DNA of 64,000 nt from Inquilinus sp. KBS0705 (GCA_005938025.2 VCCI02000001.1:186001-250000); one strand, 5' to 3'. Positions 43,442 to 52,718 are shown, numbered from the stretch's first letter. Translations and numbers: made by a program. Notes: generated by a model from the letters alone, not told the origin.

Positions 43442-45822
43442 ATATAAAGCCCGGGCATTTCCGTCTTGCAATATTAAGTATTCTTACGGGTATTATTATT
43501 GCCGGATGCAGTGTTACGCGCGGACTTAAGGATAACCAGGCCATTGTAAGAAAAATTACCTTAAAAGGCATTGATAAGGAATTTGAAGAAGCCGCGGTGA
43601 ACTATGTTGATAAAGAACAACAGCCCAACAACTGGTTAAACCTGCAATTTTACTACCTGTTTAGCAAAAATGGTAAGCGCAATATTGGCGAGGCCCCTGC
43701 TATTTTAGATAGTAACCTGGTGGAGTACTCGCGTGTGCAAATGCAAAAATTTTTGCAGAACAAAGGTTATCTAAAAGCAAAAATTGCCGATTCTATCATC
43801 GTAAAAAAGAAAAAAGCACAATTGATATTTACGGCCACCGAAGGGCCATTATTTAAAATACGCAGCTTTAAAGACAGTATTTACGACCCTAAGGTAAAGG
43901 CCCTTTACCAATCTACCCGTAAAACATTTTCGCATGTTAACCCCGGCGGGCGTTATGATACCGATAGCCTTGCGTATGACCGTGATGCCTTTTACCAGGT
44001 AATGAAGCGTAATGGTTATTTTGATTTTTACCGCCAATACATCAATTACACGCCCGATTCGAGCTTTAACAAAAGTATTGTGGATGTAACCATGATAATT
44101 GATAACCCTGTCGATAAATCAGAGCATCCTATTTATACTATTAACAATACATTGATTACCATAGCGCGCAGTAATGGACGCACTACAGGCAAAGCCGATA
44201 CGATACAGGTAGATTCGCAATTCAGGTATGTTGATTTTTCGGGCCGATTTAAGCCACGCACGGTTACCGATTACATTTTTCAGAAAAAGGGGCAGATATA
44301 CAATATCGATTATCAAACACTTACAACATCGCGCTTATCGGAGTTAAACGTTTTTAGGAACGTACCCAACCCCACTTACGAGAAACTGCCCGATAGTACC
44401 AACCGCTTAAATACCAAAATTGACATTATCCCGCTTAAAAAAATGACAGACCGGGTTGAGGCCGAGTTTTTATTTAATGGCGGGCGCTACGGCTATAACC
44501 TGGGCAATACTTTTACTAACCGTAATGTGTTTAAGCAATCGGCCATATTACAAGTTAAGCTAAATTGGAGTATTTTATTTGACAGCGGCCGTGCAGCCGG
44601 CGATAATAAGGGCATCCAAAATCAGGATTTTAAAGTAGGGGTGAATTTAATATACCCGCGCTTGTTATTACCTTTTCAATTCCCCAACCTGGCTAAATTT
44701 GGTGTGCCGCATACCACGTTCTCATCAAGCTACCAGTTATTTTATCAAAAGGGCCTGGTGGAGCGCAAGAGTATAATTAACTCCATCACCTACGACTTTT
44801 TTGAAACCTACCGCAAGCAGCACTCTATTACACCAATCAGTATCGAGTTCTCCAGCGGGGTGCTTGACCCGGTTGCCAGAGATACGCTGTTAGCCCGTAA
44901 CCGGTATTCGTACGTTTACCTTATTGGCCGTACTACGTTTAATGCCAGTAGCCAATACACGTTTCAGTATAACGCCAACGAGTTAAACTCGTATAGAAAC
45001 TTTATCTATTTCCGTGGTAACCTTGATCTGGGCGGCAATACGCTAAGCTTATTAAGCAAAGCATTTAACACATCCAGGGATACACTGGGCCAGCGTAAGT
45101 TTTTTGGTTACACTTTTGCCCAGTATGTTAAAACCGAGGTTGATTACCGCATTTATACCACTTTAGGTGGCGAACGTCAGTTTGTATTCAGGCTAAACCC
45201 CGGCATTGGCATACCCTATGGTAACAGCAACCAGTTAATTTTCGAGAAGAATTTTTATGCTGGCGGCGCTAATGATATGCGTGCCTGGTTACCGCGTACC
45301 CTGGGCCCGGGCCAGTTTAACCGTGCTACTGCTTACGGAGATGATGTAACAACCCGGGGCCGGTTGAAATACCTTGATCAGTTTGGCGAAATAAAGATTG
45401 TAGCCAATGCCGAGTACCGCTATAAATTGGCCGACAACTTTTTTGGTTCGAAATTAAAAGGCGCGTTTTTTATGGATATGGGTAATATTTGGCGCTTGCA
45501 TAAAGAAGTGGATAACCCTAACGGCGAGTTTAAGCTGAATAATCTGTGGCAATCAACAGCTATTGGAATTGGCACCGGCTTAAGGTTCGATCTGAGTTTC
45601 TTTGTTTTCAGGTTAGATGCCGCCTTTAAGTTTAAAGACCCACAGTTTAGCGGATCAGACCAGTGGGTAATATTTAAGCATGCAAACGAATTATTCAGGA
45701 GCGGCGATTTTAAACGCGAGTATCTTAGAGCCAACAGCACCGGTGTAGATAGCAAAGGCAATATAGTTGGCGATAGCTATAACTTTATGCAGCTTAACTT
45801 TGGCATAGGGTTGCCGTTCTAA
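43426..45822 (+). CDS. tamL: Translocation and assembly module lipoprotein TamL (BamA/TamA superfamily)
   Basis: A 798-aa Omp85-family protein. The N-terminal RLAILSILTGIIIAGC is a lipoprotein signal (lipobox IAGC), unlike proteobacterial TamA. POTRA-like repeats follow (about 45-370; VRKITLKGIDKEFEEAAVNYV; YDTDSLAYDRDAFYQVMKRNGYF). The C-terminal barrel has the NDMRAWLPRTLGPGQF motif and ends FMQLNFGIGLPF. It inserts or assembles outer-membrane proteins, in Bacteroidota as TamL with TamB. The start must be GTG 43426 (or TTG 43432), since no suitable ATG precedes the signal. tamB is not adjacent. Confidence 0.9.
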   Translation: MILKAYIKPGHFRLAILSILTGIIIAGCSVTRGLKDNQAIVRKITLKGIDKEFEEAAVNYVDKEQQPNNWLNLQFYYLFSKNGKRNIGEAPAILDSNLVEYSRVQMQKFLQNKGYLKAKIADSIIVKKKKAQLIFTATEGPLFKIRSFKDSIYDPKVKALYQSTRKTFSHVNPGGRYDTDSLAYDRDAFYQVMKRNGYFDFYRQYINYTPDSSFNKSIVDVTMIIDNPVDKSEHPIYTINNTLITIARSNGRTTGKADTIQVDSQFRYVDFSGRFKPRTVTDYIFQKKGQIYNIDYQTLTTSRLSELNVFRNVPNPTYEKLPDSTNRLNTKIDIIPLKKMTDRVEAEFLFNGGRYGYNLGNTFTNRNVFKQSAILQVKLNWSILFDSGRAAGDNKGIQNQDFKVGVNLIYPRLLLPFQFPNLAKFGVPHTTFSSSYQLFYQKGLVERKSIINSITYDFFETYRKQHSITPISIEFSSGVLDPVARDTLLARNRYSYVYLIGRTTFNASSQYTFQYNANELNSYRNFIYFRGNLDLGGNTLSLLSKAFNTSRDTLGQRKFFGYTFAQYVKTEVDYRIYTTLGGERQFVFRLNPGIGIPYGNSNQLIFEKNFYAGGANDMRAWLPRTLGPGQFNRATAYGDDVTTRGRLKYLDQFGEIKIVANAEYRYKLADNFFGSKLKGAFFMDMGNIWRLHKEVDNPNGEFKLNNLWQSTAIGIGTGLRFDLSFFVFRLDAAFKFKDPQFSGSDQWVIFKHANELFRSGDFKREYLRANSTGVDSKGNIVGDSYNFMQLNFGIGLPF

Positions 45823-45859
45823 GTCTTAAGATGAGTCTTTAGCCTAAGTTTATGTTGCC

Positions 45860-46399
45860 TTAGTGGGAAAATATCCCTTTTAAACCATCAATTACACTTT
45901 GAAAGAATGTTGGGATGCTTAAGCCGTTATGGTAATTAAAAAACAGGAATATACAGAAAATAATGGCCGCAATTATGATAAATCTTTTAAACAGGTAGCC
46001 AAGTAAAACTAAGCCTAAGGGGATAGAAATTAATAATATCCAACTGATCTTTACGGGTGTAAGCCTGCTATCGTGCCTGTAAATATAATACAGCATCGAG
46101 TGCGTGCCGTCATCATTTTGGTGCCTTGCATATAAAAAAGCCGACTTTTCTATCTTGTGCCTGTAAAAGGCGGTACCCTTATCAAAAGTTAATTCCTCCG
46201 AAAAGCCATTCATGGTAAAGGTGAAAATACCGTTAACATTTTCCTGTATGTTGTTTGCTGTATCGGTAGCTACTATGGCTATCTCATCTTTAGCAAAGGG
46301 GTTTTCTTTTACAACAAAGTGGTTAATTGCTATGGTATCGGCAAAAGCAATGCAATTGGCGATGAATATAAAACAGGCGGTGAAGAGTACTTTTTTCAT
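45860..46399 (-). CDS. Exported membrane protein, unknown
   Basis: A 179-aa protein with a signal peptide (MKKVLFTACFIFIANCIAFA), a periplasmic beta-rich domain of about 95 residues (FTFTMNGFSEELTFDKGTAFYRHKIEKSAF), and two membrane helices near the C-terminus (about 118-155). I do not recognise the family. TATTTTTA on the minus strand, one base off the -7 consensus, lies upstream. It is followed by the TspO gene on the same strand (38 nt), and the two may be cotranscribed. Confidence 0.65.
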   Translation of the reverse strand: MKKVLFTACFIFIANCIAFADTIAINHFVVKENPFAKDEIAIVATDTANNIQENVNGIFTFTMNGFSEELTFDKGTAFYRHKIEKSAFLYARHQNDDGTHSMLYYIYRHDSRLTPVKISWILLISIPLGLVLLGYLFKRFIIIAAIIFCIFLFFNYHNGLSIPTFFQSVIDGLKGIFSH

Positions 46400-46436
46400 T
46401 TAGGTGTTACGTGCGATAAAAATACTGTTTTTTGAA

Positions 46437-46934
46437 TCACTTGTTTAAGATATATATACTAAGGTTTAACAGGCTGGCAAAGCCTACCCACAAAATATAA
46501 GGTACCAATAGCCAAGCGGCGGGTTTGCTAAAGCGTCCAAACCAGGCAATGTTTAATATAATAACCACCAGCAGCATAATAATAATACATAGCGCGGCAA
46601 ATATTTGGTGCATACCAAAAAATACTATCGACCATGAAAAATTAAGCAATAGCTGCACAAAATAAATTATCCGGGCAGTGGCGTAGGTAGTGCTGTTATT
46701 GCGCCTTTTCCATACCATGTAGGCGGCTGTACCTATTAAAAAATAAAGGATAGACCACGCAATCGGGAACGCCCAATTAGGTGGGTTGTAAGTTGGCTTG
46801 GTTAAAGTAATGTACCAGCTTGCTATTTGCGGGCGGGTAACTACCGATGCAACGCCACCGATGCAAAAGGTGATAAACAGGCTAATTAAAAAGGGAAATA
46901 TCTGAAACTTATTATTTAACGTAGCGGCTTTCAT
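46437..46934 (-). CDS. TspO/MBR family tryptophan-rich sensory protein
   Basis: A 165-aa five-helix membrane protein. KPTYNPPNWAFPIAWSILY in loop/helix 2 and LLLNFSWSIVFFG in helix 4 are TspO hallmarks, with several Trp residues lining the pocket. TspO binds and degrades porphyrins or cholesterol-like ligands and modulates stress responses. Full length. No tetrapyrrole gene is nearby. Confidence 0.92.
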   Translation of the reverse strand: MKAATLNNKFQIFPFLISLFITFCIGGVASVVTRPQIASWYITLTKPTYNPPNWAFPIAWSILYFLIGTAAYMVWKRRNNSTTYATARIIYFVQLLLNFSWSIVFFGMHQIFAALCIIIMLLVVIILNIAWFGRFSKPAAWLLVPYILWVGFASLLNLSIYILNK

Positions 46935-47008
46935 AATGTGTGTAATAACGTAATTAGTTATTAAATGTTTACCTATAAAAGCGTTAAATTACACATAATA
47001 TTGCGGGC

Positions 47009-47037
47009 ATAAAAAAGCCGGACAAAACCGCCCGGCC
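47009..47037 (-). terminator. Terminator of the hppD gene
   Basis: GCCGG (47017-47021) and CCGGC (47032-47036) pair, with A6 on the plus strand giving a U-run for the minus-strand gene. Confidence 0.6.
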
Positions 47038-47070
47038 AATCTAATGTCTATAATCGTAAATCTAAGATAC

Positions 47071-48195
47071 TTATAGGTTTCCCCTCAATTCCTGTTCCCG
47101 CTCAATTGCCTCAAACAAGGCTTTAAAGTTGCCCGCACCGAAAGATTTGGCGCCCTTACGCTGAATGATCTCGAAGAACAGTGTAGGCCTGTCTTCAACC
47201 GGTTTGGTAAATATTTGCAGCAGGTAGCCCTCGTCATCACGATCTACCAATATGCCCAGTTTTTTTAGCGGTTCCAGGTCTTCATCAATATGGCCTACGC
47301 GTGCGGTAAGTTCGTCGTAATAAATGGTGGGTACGGTTAAAAACTCTACACCGCGGTTTTGCAGGTCGGTTACGGTTTGTACAATATCGGCTGTGGCTAA
47401 AGCTAAATGCTGTACGCCCTCGCCTTCGTAAAACTCCAGGTATTCCTCTATCTGGCTTTTCTTTTTACCCTCGGCAGGTTCGTTTATCGGGAACTTTACA
47501 TAGCCGTTGCCATTGCTCATTACCTTACTCATCAGCGCCGAATACTCGGTAGATATCATCTTATCATCAAACGTAAGGATGTTACGGAAACCCATAATAT
47601 CCTCATAAAAATTAACCCATTCGTCCATTTTATGCCAGCCCACGTTGCCTACACAGTGGTCTACATACAGCAGGCCCGCTACAGGCGGCTGATAAGTTGT
47701 TTGCAAAGCTTTGTAACCAGGCAAAAACGGGCCGTTATAATTTTTACGCTCGATAAACAAGTGCACAGTTTCGCCATAAAGTTTAATGCCGCTGGTGCGT
47801 ACCTCGCCATACTCGTCGGTAATAGTTTGGGGTTGCTGGTAGGGTTCGGCACCACGGCGGGTGGTTTGCTCAAAGGCATCGTAAGCATCATCAACCCAAA
47901 GGGCCAATACTTTTACGCCATCGCCGTGCTTTTTAATATGCTCTGCAATGGGATGGTCCGAGTGCAGGGGAGTAGTTAATACCAAACGTATCTTGCCCTG
48001 TTGCAGCACGTACGATGCACGGTCGCGTACGCCCGTTTCCGGCCCGGCATATGCAAGGTCCTGAAAGCCGAAAGCGGTTTTATAATAATGGGCGGCCTGT
48101 TTGGCGTTACCCACATAAAATTCAACATAATCAGTACCGTTAAGCGGCAAAAAATCTGTTGTAATTGGTTTTTTATCTATTGTTAATGTTTCCAT
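47071..48195 (-). CDS. hppD: 4-hydroxyphenylpyruvate dioxygenase
   Basis: A 374-aa Fe(II) enzyme converting 4-hydroxyphenylpyruvate to homogentisate in tyrosine breakdown. The N-terminal vicinal-oxygen-chelate domain starts GTDYVEFYVGNAKQAAHYY. The C-terminal domain holds the iron ligands: His in YVDHCVGNV, His in GVQHLALATADI and Glu in LFFEIIQRKGAKSFG. Full length for the family. It lies downstream of hmgA on the same strand (109-nt gap occupied by a repeat), matching the next pathway step. Confidence 0.96.
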   Translation of the reverse strand: METLTIDKKPITTDFLPLNGTDYVEFYVGNAKQAAHYYKTAFGFQDLAYAGPETGVRDRASYVLQQGKIRLVLTTPLHSDHPIAEHIKKHGDGVKVLALWVDDAYDAFEQTTRRGAEPYQQPQTITDEYGEVRTSGIKLYGETVHLFIERKNYNGPFLPGYKALQTTYQPPVAGLLYVDHCVGNVGWHKMDEWVNFYEDIMGFRNILTFDDKMISTEYSALMSKVMSNGNGYVKFPINEPAEGKKKSQIEEYLEFYEGEGVQHLALATADIVQTVTDLQNRGVEFLTVPTIYYDELTARVGHIDEDLEPLKKLGILVDRDDEGYLLQIFTKPVEDRPTLFFEIIQRKGAKSFGAGNFKALFEAIEREQELRGNL

Positions 48196-48209
48196 TTTAA
48201 TGTTGTTTT

Positions 48210-48306
48210 AAGCCTCACCCCGGCCCTCTCCAAGGAGAGGGGGGAGAGGATATAATATAATTATGCCTTTCAAGTCCTCTCCTTTGGAGAGGACTTAGGT
48301 GAGGCT
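48210..48306. repeat. Inverted GCCTCACC...GGTGAGGC repeat between hppD and hmgA
   Basis: GCCTCACCCCGGCCCTCTCC at the left and GGAGAGGACTTAGGTGAGGC at the right are inverted copies flanking an A/T-rich core. Same family as 35612-35654. The right arm reaches the hmgA stop codon. Confidence 0.65.
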
Positions 48307-49462
48307 ATACCACCCAGCTTTTATAATAATTTTCGTCTTCAATTCTTATCGCGTCTTCCGTTAGCATCAGCGGGCGAAAGGGGTCTATCATCACAGCCAG
48401 TTCGTCGGTAGCTTCTTTGCCGATAGATTTTTCGACCGAACCCGGCGCAGGGCCGTGCGGTATGCCGCCCGGGTGCAGGGTTATTTGCCCTTTTACTACG
48501 CTTTTACGGCTCATAAAATCGCCATCAACATAATACAGCACCTCGTCGCTATCTACATTGCTATGGTTATATGGCGCCGGGATAGACAAAGGGTGATAAT
48601 CGAACTTGCGTGGCACAAACGAGCAGATAACAAAGTTGTTCCCCTCAAAAGTTTGGTGTACCGGCGGCGGTTGGTGCAGACGGCCTGTTATAGGTTCAAA
48701 ATCGTGAATAGAAAAAGCCCAGGGGTAGTGGAAGCCATCCCAGCCAATAAAATCAAAAGGGTGGGTTCCGTAGGTGTATGGATAAATAAGGCCCTGCTTT
48801 TTTATCAGGATCTTAAAATCTCCTTTTTCGTCGTGCGTTTCCAGGTCGGTAGGCCGCTTAATATCACGTTCGCAATAGGGCGAATGCTCCATTAATTGCC
48901 CGTACTGGTTGCGGTAACGCTTTGGCGAGCGGATAGGACTAAAGCTTTCGATGATGAACAGGCGGTTATCCGGCGTATCAAATTCTAACTGATAAATAGT
49001 ACCGCGGGGTACCACCAGGTAATCGCCATATTGGAATTTTATTTTGCCAAACCCCGTTTTTAAAGTACCCGAGCCAACATGTATAAATATCACCTCGTCG
49101 GCCTGGCTGTTCTTATAAAAATAGTCGGTCATGCTTTTGCGTGGCGCGGCAAGGGATATATGCAGATCGCTGTTTACCAGCACGGGTTTGCGGCTTTGCA
49201 GGTAATCGTCGGCAGGTTCAATATTAAAACCTATCAGGCTGGTATGTTTAAGGTGTTTTTCGCGGGCAATTTTTGGTTCAACGGAGTATGGTTCGCCCAG
49301 CGCCTTTACAATAGTAGGCGGGTAGGCATGGTAAACCAGCGAATACAAGCTGCTAAAACCCTCGGTTGATACCAGTTCTTCGGCATATAAAGTGCCATCG
49401 GGCTTACGGAATTGCGTATGCCGTTTCGGCGGGATGGACCCTAAAGTATGGTAAATAGGCAT
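48305..49462 (-). CDS. hmgA: Homogentisate 1,2-dioxygenase
   Basis: A 385-aa cupin-type Fe(II) enzyme opening the homogentisate ring to maleylacetoacetate. HTQFRKPDGTLYAEELVSTEGFSSLYSLVYH begins it; iron ligands lie in the PPPVHQTFEGNNFVICSFVPRKFDYHP and LHPGGIPHGPAPG regions. Shorter than the human enzyme, as usual in bacteria of this group. Same orientation as hppD. Upstream lies a repeat and a possible 35-codon leader frame with its own promoter. Confidence 0.95.
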   Translation of the reverse strand: MPIYHTLGSIPPKRHTQFRKPDGTLYAEELVSTEGFSSLYSLVYHAYPPTIVKALGEPYSVEPKIAREKHLKHTSLIGFNIEPADDYLQSRKPVLVNSDLHISLAAPRKSMTDYFYKNSQADEVIFIHVGSGTLKTGFGKIKFQYGDYLVVPRGTIYQLEFDTPDNRLFIIESFSPIRSPKRYRNQYGQLMEHSPYCERDIKRPTDLETHDEKGDFKILIKKQGLIYPYTYGTHPFDFIGWDGFHYPWAFSIHDFEPITGRLHQPPPVHQTFEGNNFVICSFVPRKFDYHPLSIPAPYNHSNVDSDEVLYYVDGDFMSRKSVVKGQITLHPGGIPHGPAPGSVEKSIGKEATDELAVMIDPFRPLMLTEDAIRIEDENYYKSWVV

Positions 49463-49465
49463 GGT

Positions 49466-49607
49466 TGTTTTGTTGAAAGGTTATAATGTTGGAATGTTTT
49501 AAGGTTAATATTTTTTTAAACCTAAAGCATTAATTATTAAACGATTAAACCGGGATAATAGTTTTAGGCTGAGAGATAAGAATAACATTCCAACCTTAAA
49601 ACTTTAC
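49466..49607. repeat. Inverted repeat upstream of hmgA
   Basis: GTTGAAAGGTTATAATGTTG and GGAATGTTTTAAGGTT on the left match the inverse of AACATTCCAACC and TTAAAACTTTACAAC on the right. The same family is seen weakly at 26738-26757. Confidence 0.5.
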
Positions 49608-49614
49608 AACAAAA

Positions 49615-49722
49615 TTAGTATTGGGCAAAAACGGTAGTAGCAAGCACAGCATTCCTGAACGACGATGAATTACTCATTGACGTGAGGCCGAGTGAAAAGT
49701 AAAACTCTTTACGGATGCTCAT
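49615..49722 (-). CDS. Possible 35-codon small gene or leader peptide upstream of hmgA
   Basis: A short frame from ATG 49722 to TAA 49615-49617 encodes 35 residues beginning MSIRKEFYFSLGL and ending TVFAQY. Six of 35 are Phe or Tyr. It has a good promoter of its own: TAATTTTG on the minus strand at 49733-49740, 10 nt upstream, with TTG 20 nt further on. It lies upstream of hmgA on the same strand with an inverted repeat between. Whether it is translated is not shown by the sequence; the frame could be chance within a promoter leader. Confidence 0.35.
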   Translation of the reverse strand: MSIRKEFYFSLGLTSMSNSSSFRNAVLATTVFAQY

Positions 49723-49732
49723 AGTTGGTACT

Positions 49733-49763
49733 CAAAATTACGCTATAACAAATTAATATGCAA
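49733..49763 (-). promoter_or_regulatory. Promoter reading toward hmgA
   Basis: TAATTTTG on the minus strand at 49733-49740 with TTG (minus strand, 49761-49763) 20 nt upstream. It is probably the promoter of the hmgA transcript. Confidence 0.5.
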
Positions 49764-49781
49764 GCATAATATAATTGAACC

Positions 49782-49810
49782 TTGTTTAATCCAAAAAAGT
49801 TTTAGTTTTG
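49782..49810 (+). promoter_or_regulatory. Promoter of the FAH-family hydrolase gene
   Basis: TTG at 49782-49784 and TAGTTTTG at 49803-49810, with 18 nt between; 26 nt before ATG 49837. Divergent from the hmgA promoter about 40 nt away. Confidence 0.55.
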
Positions 49811-49836
49811 AATACCAATCAAACCAATTATAGCTT

Positions 49837-50832
49837 ATGAAATTAGTATCCTACAAAACCGAAGACCGGGAGCATTTGGGCATCTATATAAACGGCCACA
49901 TCTATAATTTAAACTCCTGCGACAAACTGATACCCGATAATATGAACGAGTTTTTATGGGGCGGCGATGAGCTAATGGAGCATGCACATAAGGTTAACGC
50001 GGCCATTAAATCGGGGCAGACGCAGGCCAAAGAGGAATTGTTTTATGAGTTGATAGCGCCGGTGCCGCATCCTGCATCGTGCAGGGACGGATACGCCTTT
50101 AGGCAGCACGTGGCGGCTGCCCGCCGCAACCGTAAGGTGGATATGATAGCCGAGTTTGACCAGTACCCTATATTTTACTTTACCAACCACAACGCCATAC
50201 AAGGCCCCGGCGAAATTGAATGCATGCCCGACCATTTTCAGAAACTTGATTTTGAACTGGAAGTAGCCATAGTAATTAACAAAAAGGGCCGTAACATTAC
50301 CGCTGCAGAGGCCGATGGCTACATAGCCGGGTACATGATAATGAACGACATGAGCGCGCGCACCCTGCAAATGGAAGAAATGCTGCTGAACCTTGGCCCT
50401 GCCAAAGGAAAGGATTTTTCGACCGTGATAGGTCCATGGTTGGTAACACCCGATGAGTTGGAAAAATACAAAACGGAGCCCAAAGCGGGACATACCGGCA
50501 ATGCCTATAATTTAGAAATGAAATGCGTGGTGAATGGCAAACAGGTTAGCCTGGGCAATATGGCCGATATGGACTGGACCTTTGCCGAGATAATTGAACG
50601 CTGCGCTTATGGCTGCGATATACTGCCGGGCGATGTAATAGGATCTGGCACAGTAGGTACCGGCTGCTTTTTAGAGCTTAACGGCACAGGTTTACTAAAC
50701 GACCCTAACTATCAGCCCCAATGGCTGCAAGATGGCGACCTGGTAGAAATGGAAATAACCGGGCTGGGTATGTTAGGGAACATCATCAAAAAGAGCAATA
50801 GTAATTTTTCGATATTGGGATTAAAAAAATAG
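49837..50832 (+). CDS. Fumarylacetoacetate hydrolase family protein
   Basis: A 331-aa FAH-fold enzyme, probably fumarylacetoacetase, the last step of tyrosine breakdown (fumarate plus acetoacetate). Metal-binding acids lie in FELEVAIVI (E-x-E) and in ADMDWTF; MNDMSARTLQMEEMLLNLGPAKGKDF is the active-site loop. The context with hmgA and hppD, divergent across a shared control region, supports fumarylacetoacetase rather than a generic family hydrolase. No maleylacetoacetate isomerase gene is present in the window. Confidence 0.88.
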   Translation: MKLVSYKTEDREHLGIYINGHIYNLNSCDKLIPDNMNEFLWGGDELMEHAHKVNAAIKSGQTQAKEELFYELIAPVPHPASCRDGYAFRQHVAAARRNRKVDMIAEFDQYPIFYFTNHNAIQGPGEIECMPDHFQKLDFELEVAIVINKKGRNITAAEADGYIAGYMIMNDMSARTLQMEEMLLNLGPAKGKDFSTVIGPWLVTPDELEKYKTEPKAGHTGNAYNLEMKCVVNGKQVSLGNMADMDWTFAEIIERCAYGCDILPGDVIGSGTVGTGCFLELNGTGLLNDPNYQPQWLQDGDLVEMEITGLGMLGNIIKKSNSNFSILGLKK

Positions 50833-50863
50833 ATAGATAATAAGACCGTCATCTCCACCCTGT

Positions 50864-50980
50864 CATTGCGAGGAGCATGAGGTGGGGAGAGCCTAGAGCG
50901 ACGAAGCAAACTCGTTGTAAGCAATGGCGCTAATGCACGGCGACGAGTTTACTTTGTCACTACGCTCCTCGCAATGAAAC
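50864..50980. repeat. Inverted GTCATTGCGAGGAGC repeat element
   Basis: TGTCATTGCGAGGAGC at the left and GCTCCTCGCAATGA at the right are inverted ends; inner arms GACGAAGCAAACTCGT and ACGAGTTTACTTTGTC also pair. Same family as 58388-58475. It lies between the FAH-family and flavin reductase-like genes. Confidence 0.7.
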
Positions 50981-50992
50981 AGTTACACACAT

Positions 50993-51880
50993 ATGCTAAC
51001 CCTAAACGTAAACAACCTTACGCCAATTCAAATACAATCGTACCTCAACCATGCGGTGGCGCCGAGGCCCATTTGCCTGGCCTCGACGGTGGATGAAGAG
51101 GGTAACGTGAATTTGAGCCCCTTTAGTTTTTTTAATTTGTTTAGCGTTAATCCGCCTATTTGCGTTTTCTCGCCATCGCGAAGGGTAAGGGATAATACCA
51201 CCAAACACACGCTCGAAAATTTGCAGGTAGTGCCCGAGTGTGTCATCAATATCGTTAATTACGATATGGTGCAGCAGGTATCGCTATCCAGTGTGGAATA
51301 CCCTATAGGGGTAAATGAGTTTATTAAATCGGGTTTAACGGAGTTGCCATCGCAAATGGTTAAACCACCGCGTGTGGCCGAATCGCCGGTGCAGTTAGAG
51401 TGTGTTGTGAAGGAGATCATTAGCCTGGGCGATACACCCGGTGCCGGCAACCTGGTTATAGCCGAAATAAAGCTGATACACGTTAAGCCGGATATTTTAA
51501 AAGAAGATGGCTCTATAGACCAGGAAAAGATAGACCTGGTGGCTCGCCTGGGCGGCCATTGGTATGCCCGCATTACCGGCGATAACCTGTTTAAGGTAGC
51601 AAAGCCTGTTAGTACCATAGGTATTGGGGTTGATGCTATTCCGCATGCTATACGCCACTCAAAGGTGCTTACGGGTAATAATTTGGGCCAACTGGGCAAC
51701 GTGGTAGCCCTGCCATCTGATGAGGATATTGATGCCTATGCGCAAACTGATGAAATGAAAGAAATTTTTGATGCCACCATTGGTGATTCCCAAACCCGCG
51801 AACTGCAGCTGCACCTAAAAGCCAAACACTTATTGGATAATGGTTTGGTGATGGAGGCGTGGATGGTGTTGCTGATGTGA
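50993..51880 (+). CDS. Flavin reductase-like FMN-binding protein
   Basis: A 295-aa split-barrel flavoprotein: APRPICLASTVDEEGNVNLSPFSFFNLFSVNPPICVF is the flavin reductase-like FMN-binding core; the C-terminal 120 residues extend beyond the minimal domain. It is found in Bacteroidota next to tyrosine-catabolic genes, where its reaction is undefined. It follows the FAH-family gene on the same strand, with a dispersed repeat in the 160-nt gap. Confidence 0.85.
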   Translation: MLTLNVNNLTPIQIQSYLNHAVAPRPICLASTVDEEGNVNLSPFSFFNLFSVNPPICVFSPSRRVRDNTTKHTLENLQVVPECVINIVNYDMVQQVSLSSVEYPIGVNEFIKSGLTELPSQMVKPPRVAESPVQLECVVKEIISLGDTPGAGNLVIAEIKLIHVKPDILKEDGSIDQEKIDLVARLGGHWYARITGDNLFKVAKPVSTIGIGVDAIPHAIRHSKVLTGNNLGQLGNVVALPSDEDIDAYAQTDEMKEIFDATIGDSQTRELQLHLKAKHLLDNGLVMEAWMVLLM

Positions 51881-51884
51881 TATT

Positions 51885-51945
51885 GTCATACAGAGCTTGT
51901 AGAAGCATGCTGCCGGGTCTTCGAAAGGCTCAGACTGACATCTTT
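51885..51945. repeat. Inverted TGTCAT...GAGCTTGTAGAAG repeat
   Basis: TGTCATACAGAGCTTGTAGA on the left is inverse to CTTCGAAAGGCTCAGACTGA on the right, with a short GC-rich core. It is of the GAGCCTGTCGAAG type common in Bacteroidota intergenic DNA (general knowledge). Confidence 0.55.
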
Positions 51946-51988
51946 CATTAAATTAAACAATTCGCTCTTCCGATCATTATTTAATTTA

Positions 51989-52714
51989 ATGATCGTAAAC
52001 TACACAGAAAAAGGCTGGGAAATTATTATGCAGCGGGCGCATGGTGTGCTGGCGGCGCAGGTGGCCGCCCAATGGCGAGTAAAGGACCGCCCGGACAGAT
52101 GGATGGAAACCCTGATAGCCATTGCCGACCATGATGATGCCCAAACCGAACTGGAAGATGATGACCTGCTTACCCCGCAAGGCGGCCCCGTAAATTTTAA
52201 AATGAAGAAGTTTGAAATAGAGCATTGCCGCCGGCTGCACTATTTTTCTGTATCCAAAAGCCGGTACATCGCCTTGCTTACCTCTATGCACATGGTTTTC
52301 CTTTACCAACCAGAAGTGGGCACCAACCCATTGGTTAAACCCTTTTTAGCCGAGCAGAAAAGATTGCAAAGTAAGTGGCTTAAAGAATTAAAAATTACTC
52401 AAAAAGAGGCAAGTCGGGTTTATGGCCTGATGGAATGGTGCGATGCTTTTTCGTTGTTGCTTGCCCGCCACCAGGTACAACCCGAACAACGCATTTTGGA
52501 GGTTAGCCAAGGGCCTGATAACAAGCAGTACAAGCTGATGCAAAAGGCCAATGGCTCGCTCACTGTTAAGCCCTGGCCTTTCCAGGAAAAAACCTTTAGT
52601 CTTAATTTAGAGACTCGCGTGCTACCCACCCTGCAATTTAAAACCTGCGATCAGTTTAAAACAGAGCTGGCAGAGGCAATGGTAAGTGAAAAAACCTGGC
52701 AGTTAGAAAAGTAA
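51989..52714 (+). CDS. DUF3891 family protein
   Basis: A 241-aa soluble protein whose start, MIVNYTEKGWEIIMQRAHGVLAAQVAAQW, fits the DUF3891 family; HDDAQTELEDDDLL follows with conserved His/Asp residues that could bind metal. Known members are uncharacterised. It is codirectional with the FAH-family and flavin reductase genes and may extend that unit. Confidence 0.75.
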   Translation: MIVNYTEKGWEIIMQRAHGVLAAQVAAQWRVKDRPDRWMETLIAIADHDDAQTELEDDDLLTPQGGPVNFKMKKFEIEHCRRLHYFSVSKSRYIALLTSMHMVFLYQPEVGTNPLVKPFLAEQKRLQSKWLKELKITQKEASRVYGLMEWCDAFSLLLARHQVQPEQRILEVSQGPDNKQYKLMQKANGSLTVKPWPFQEKTFSLNLETRVLPTLQFKTCDQFKTELAEAMVSEKTWQLEK

Positions 52715-52718
52715 TAAA

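Noticed and set aside
47407..47979. 190-codon open frame opposite hppD
   Set aside because: Antisense to a clearly conserved enzyme; no start context.
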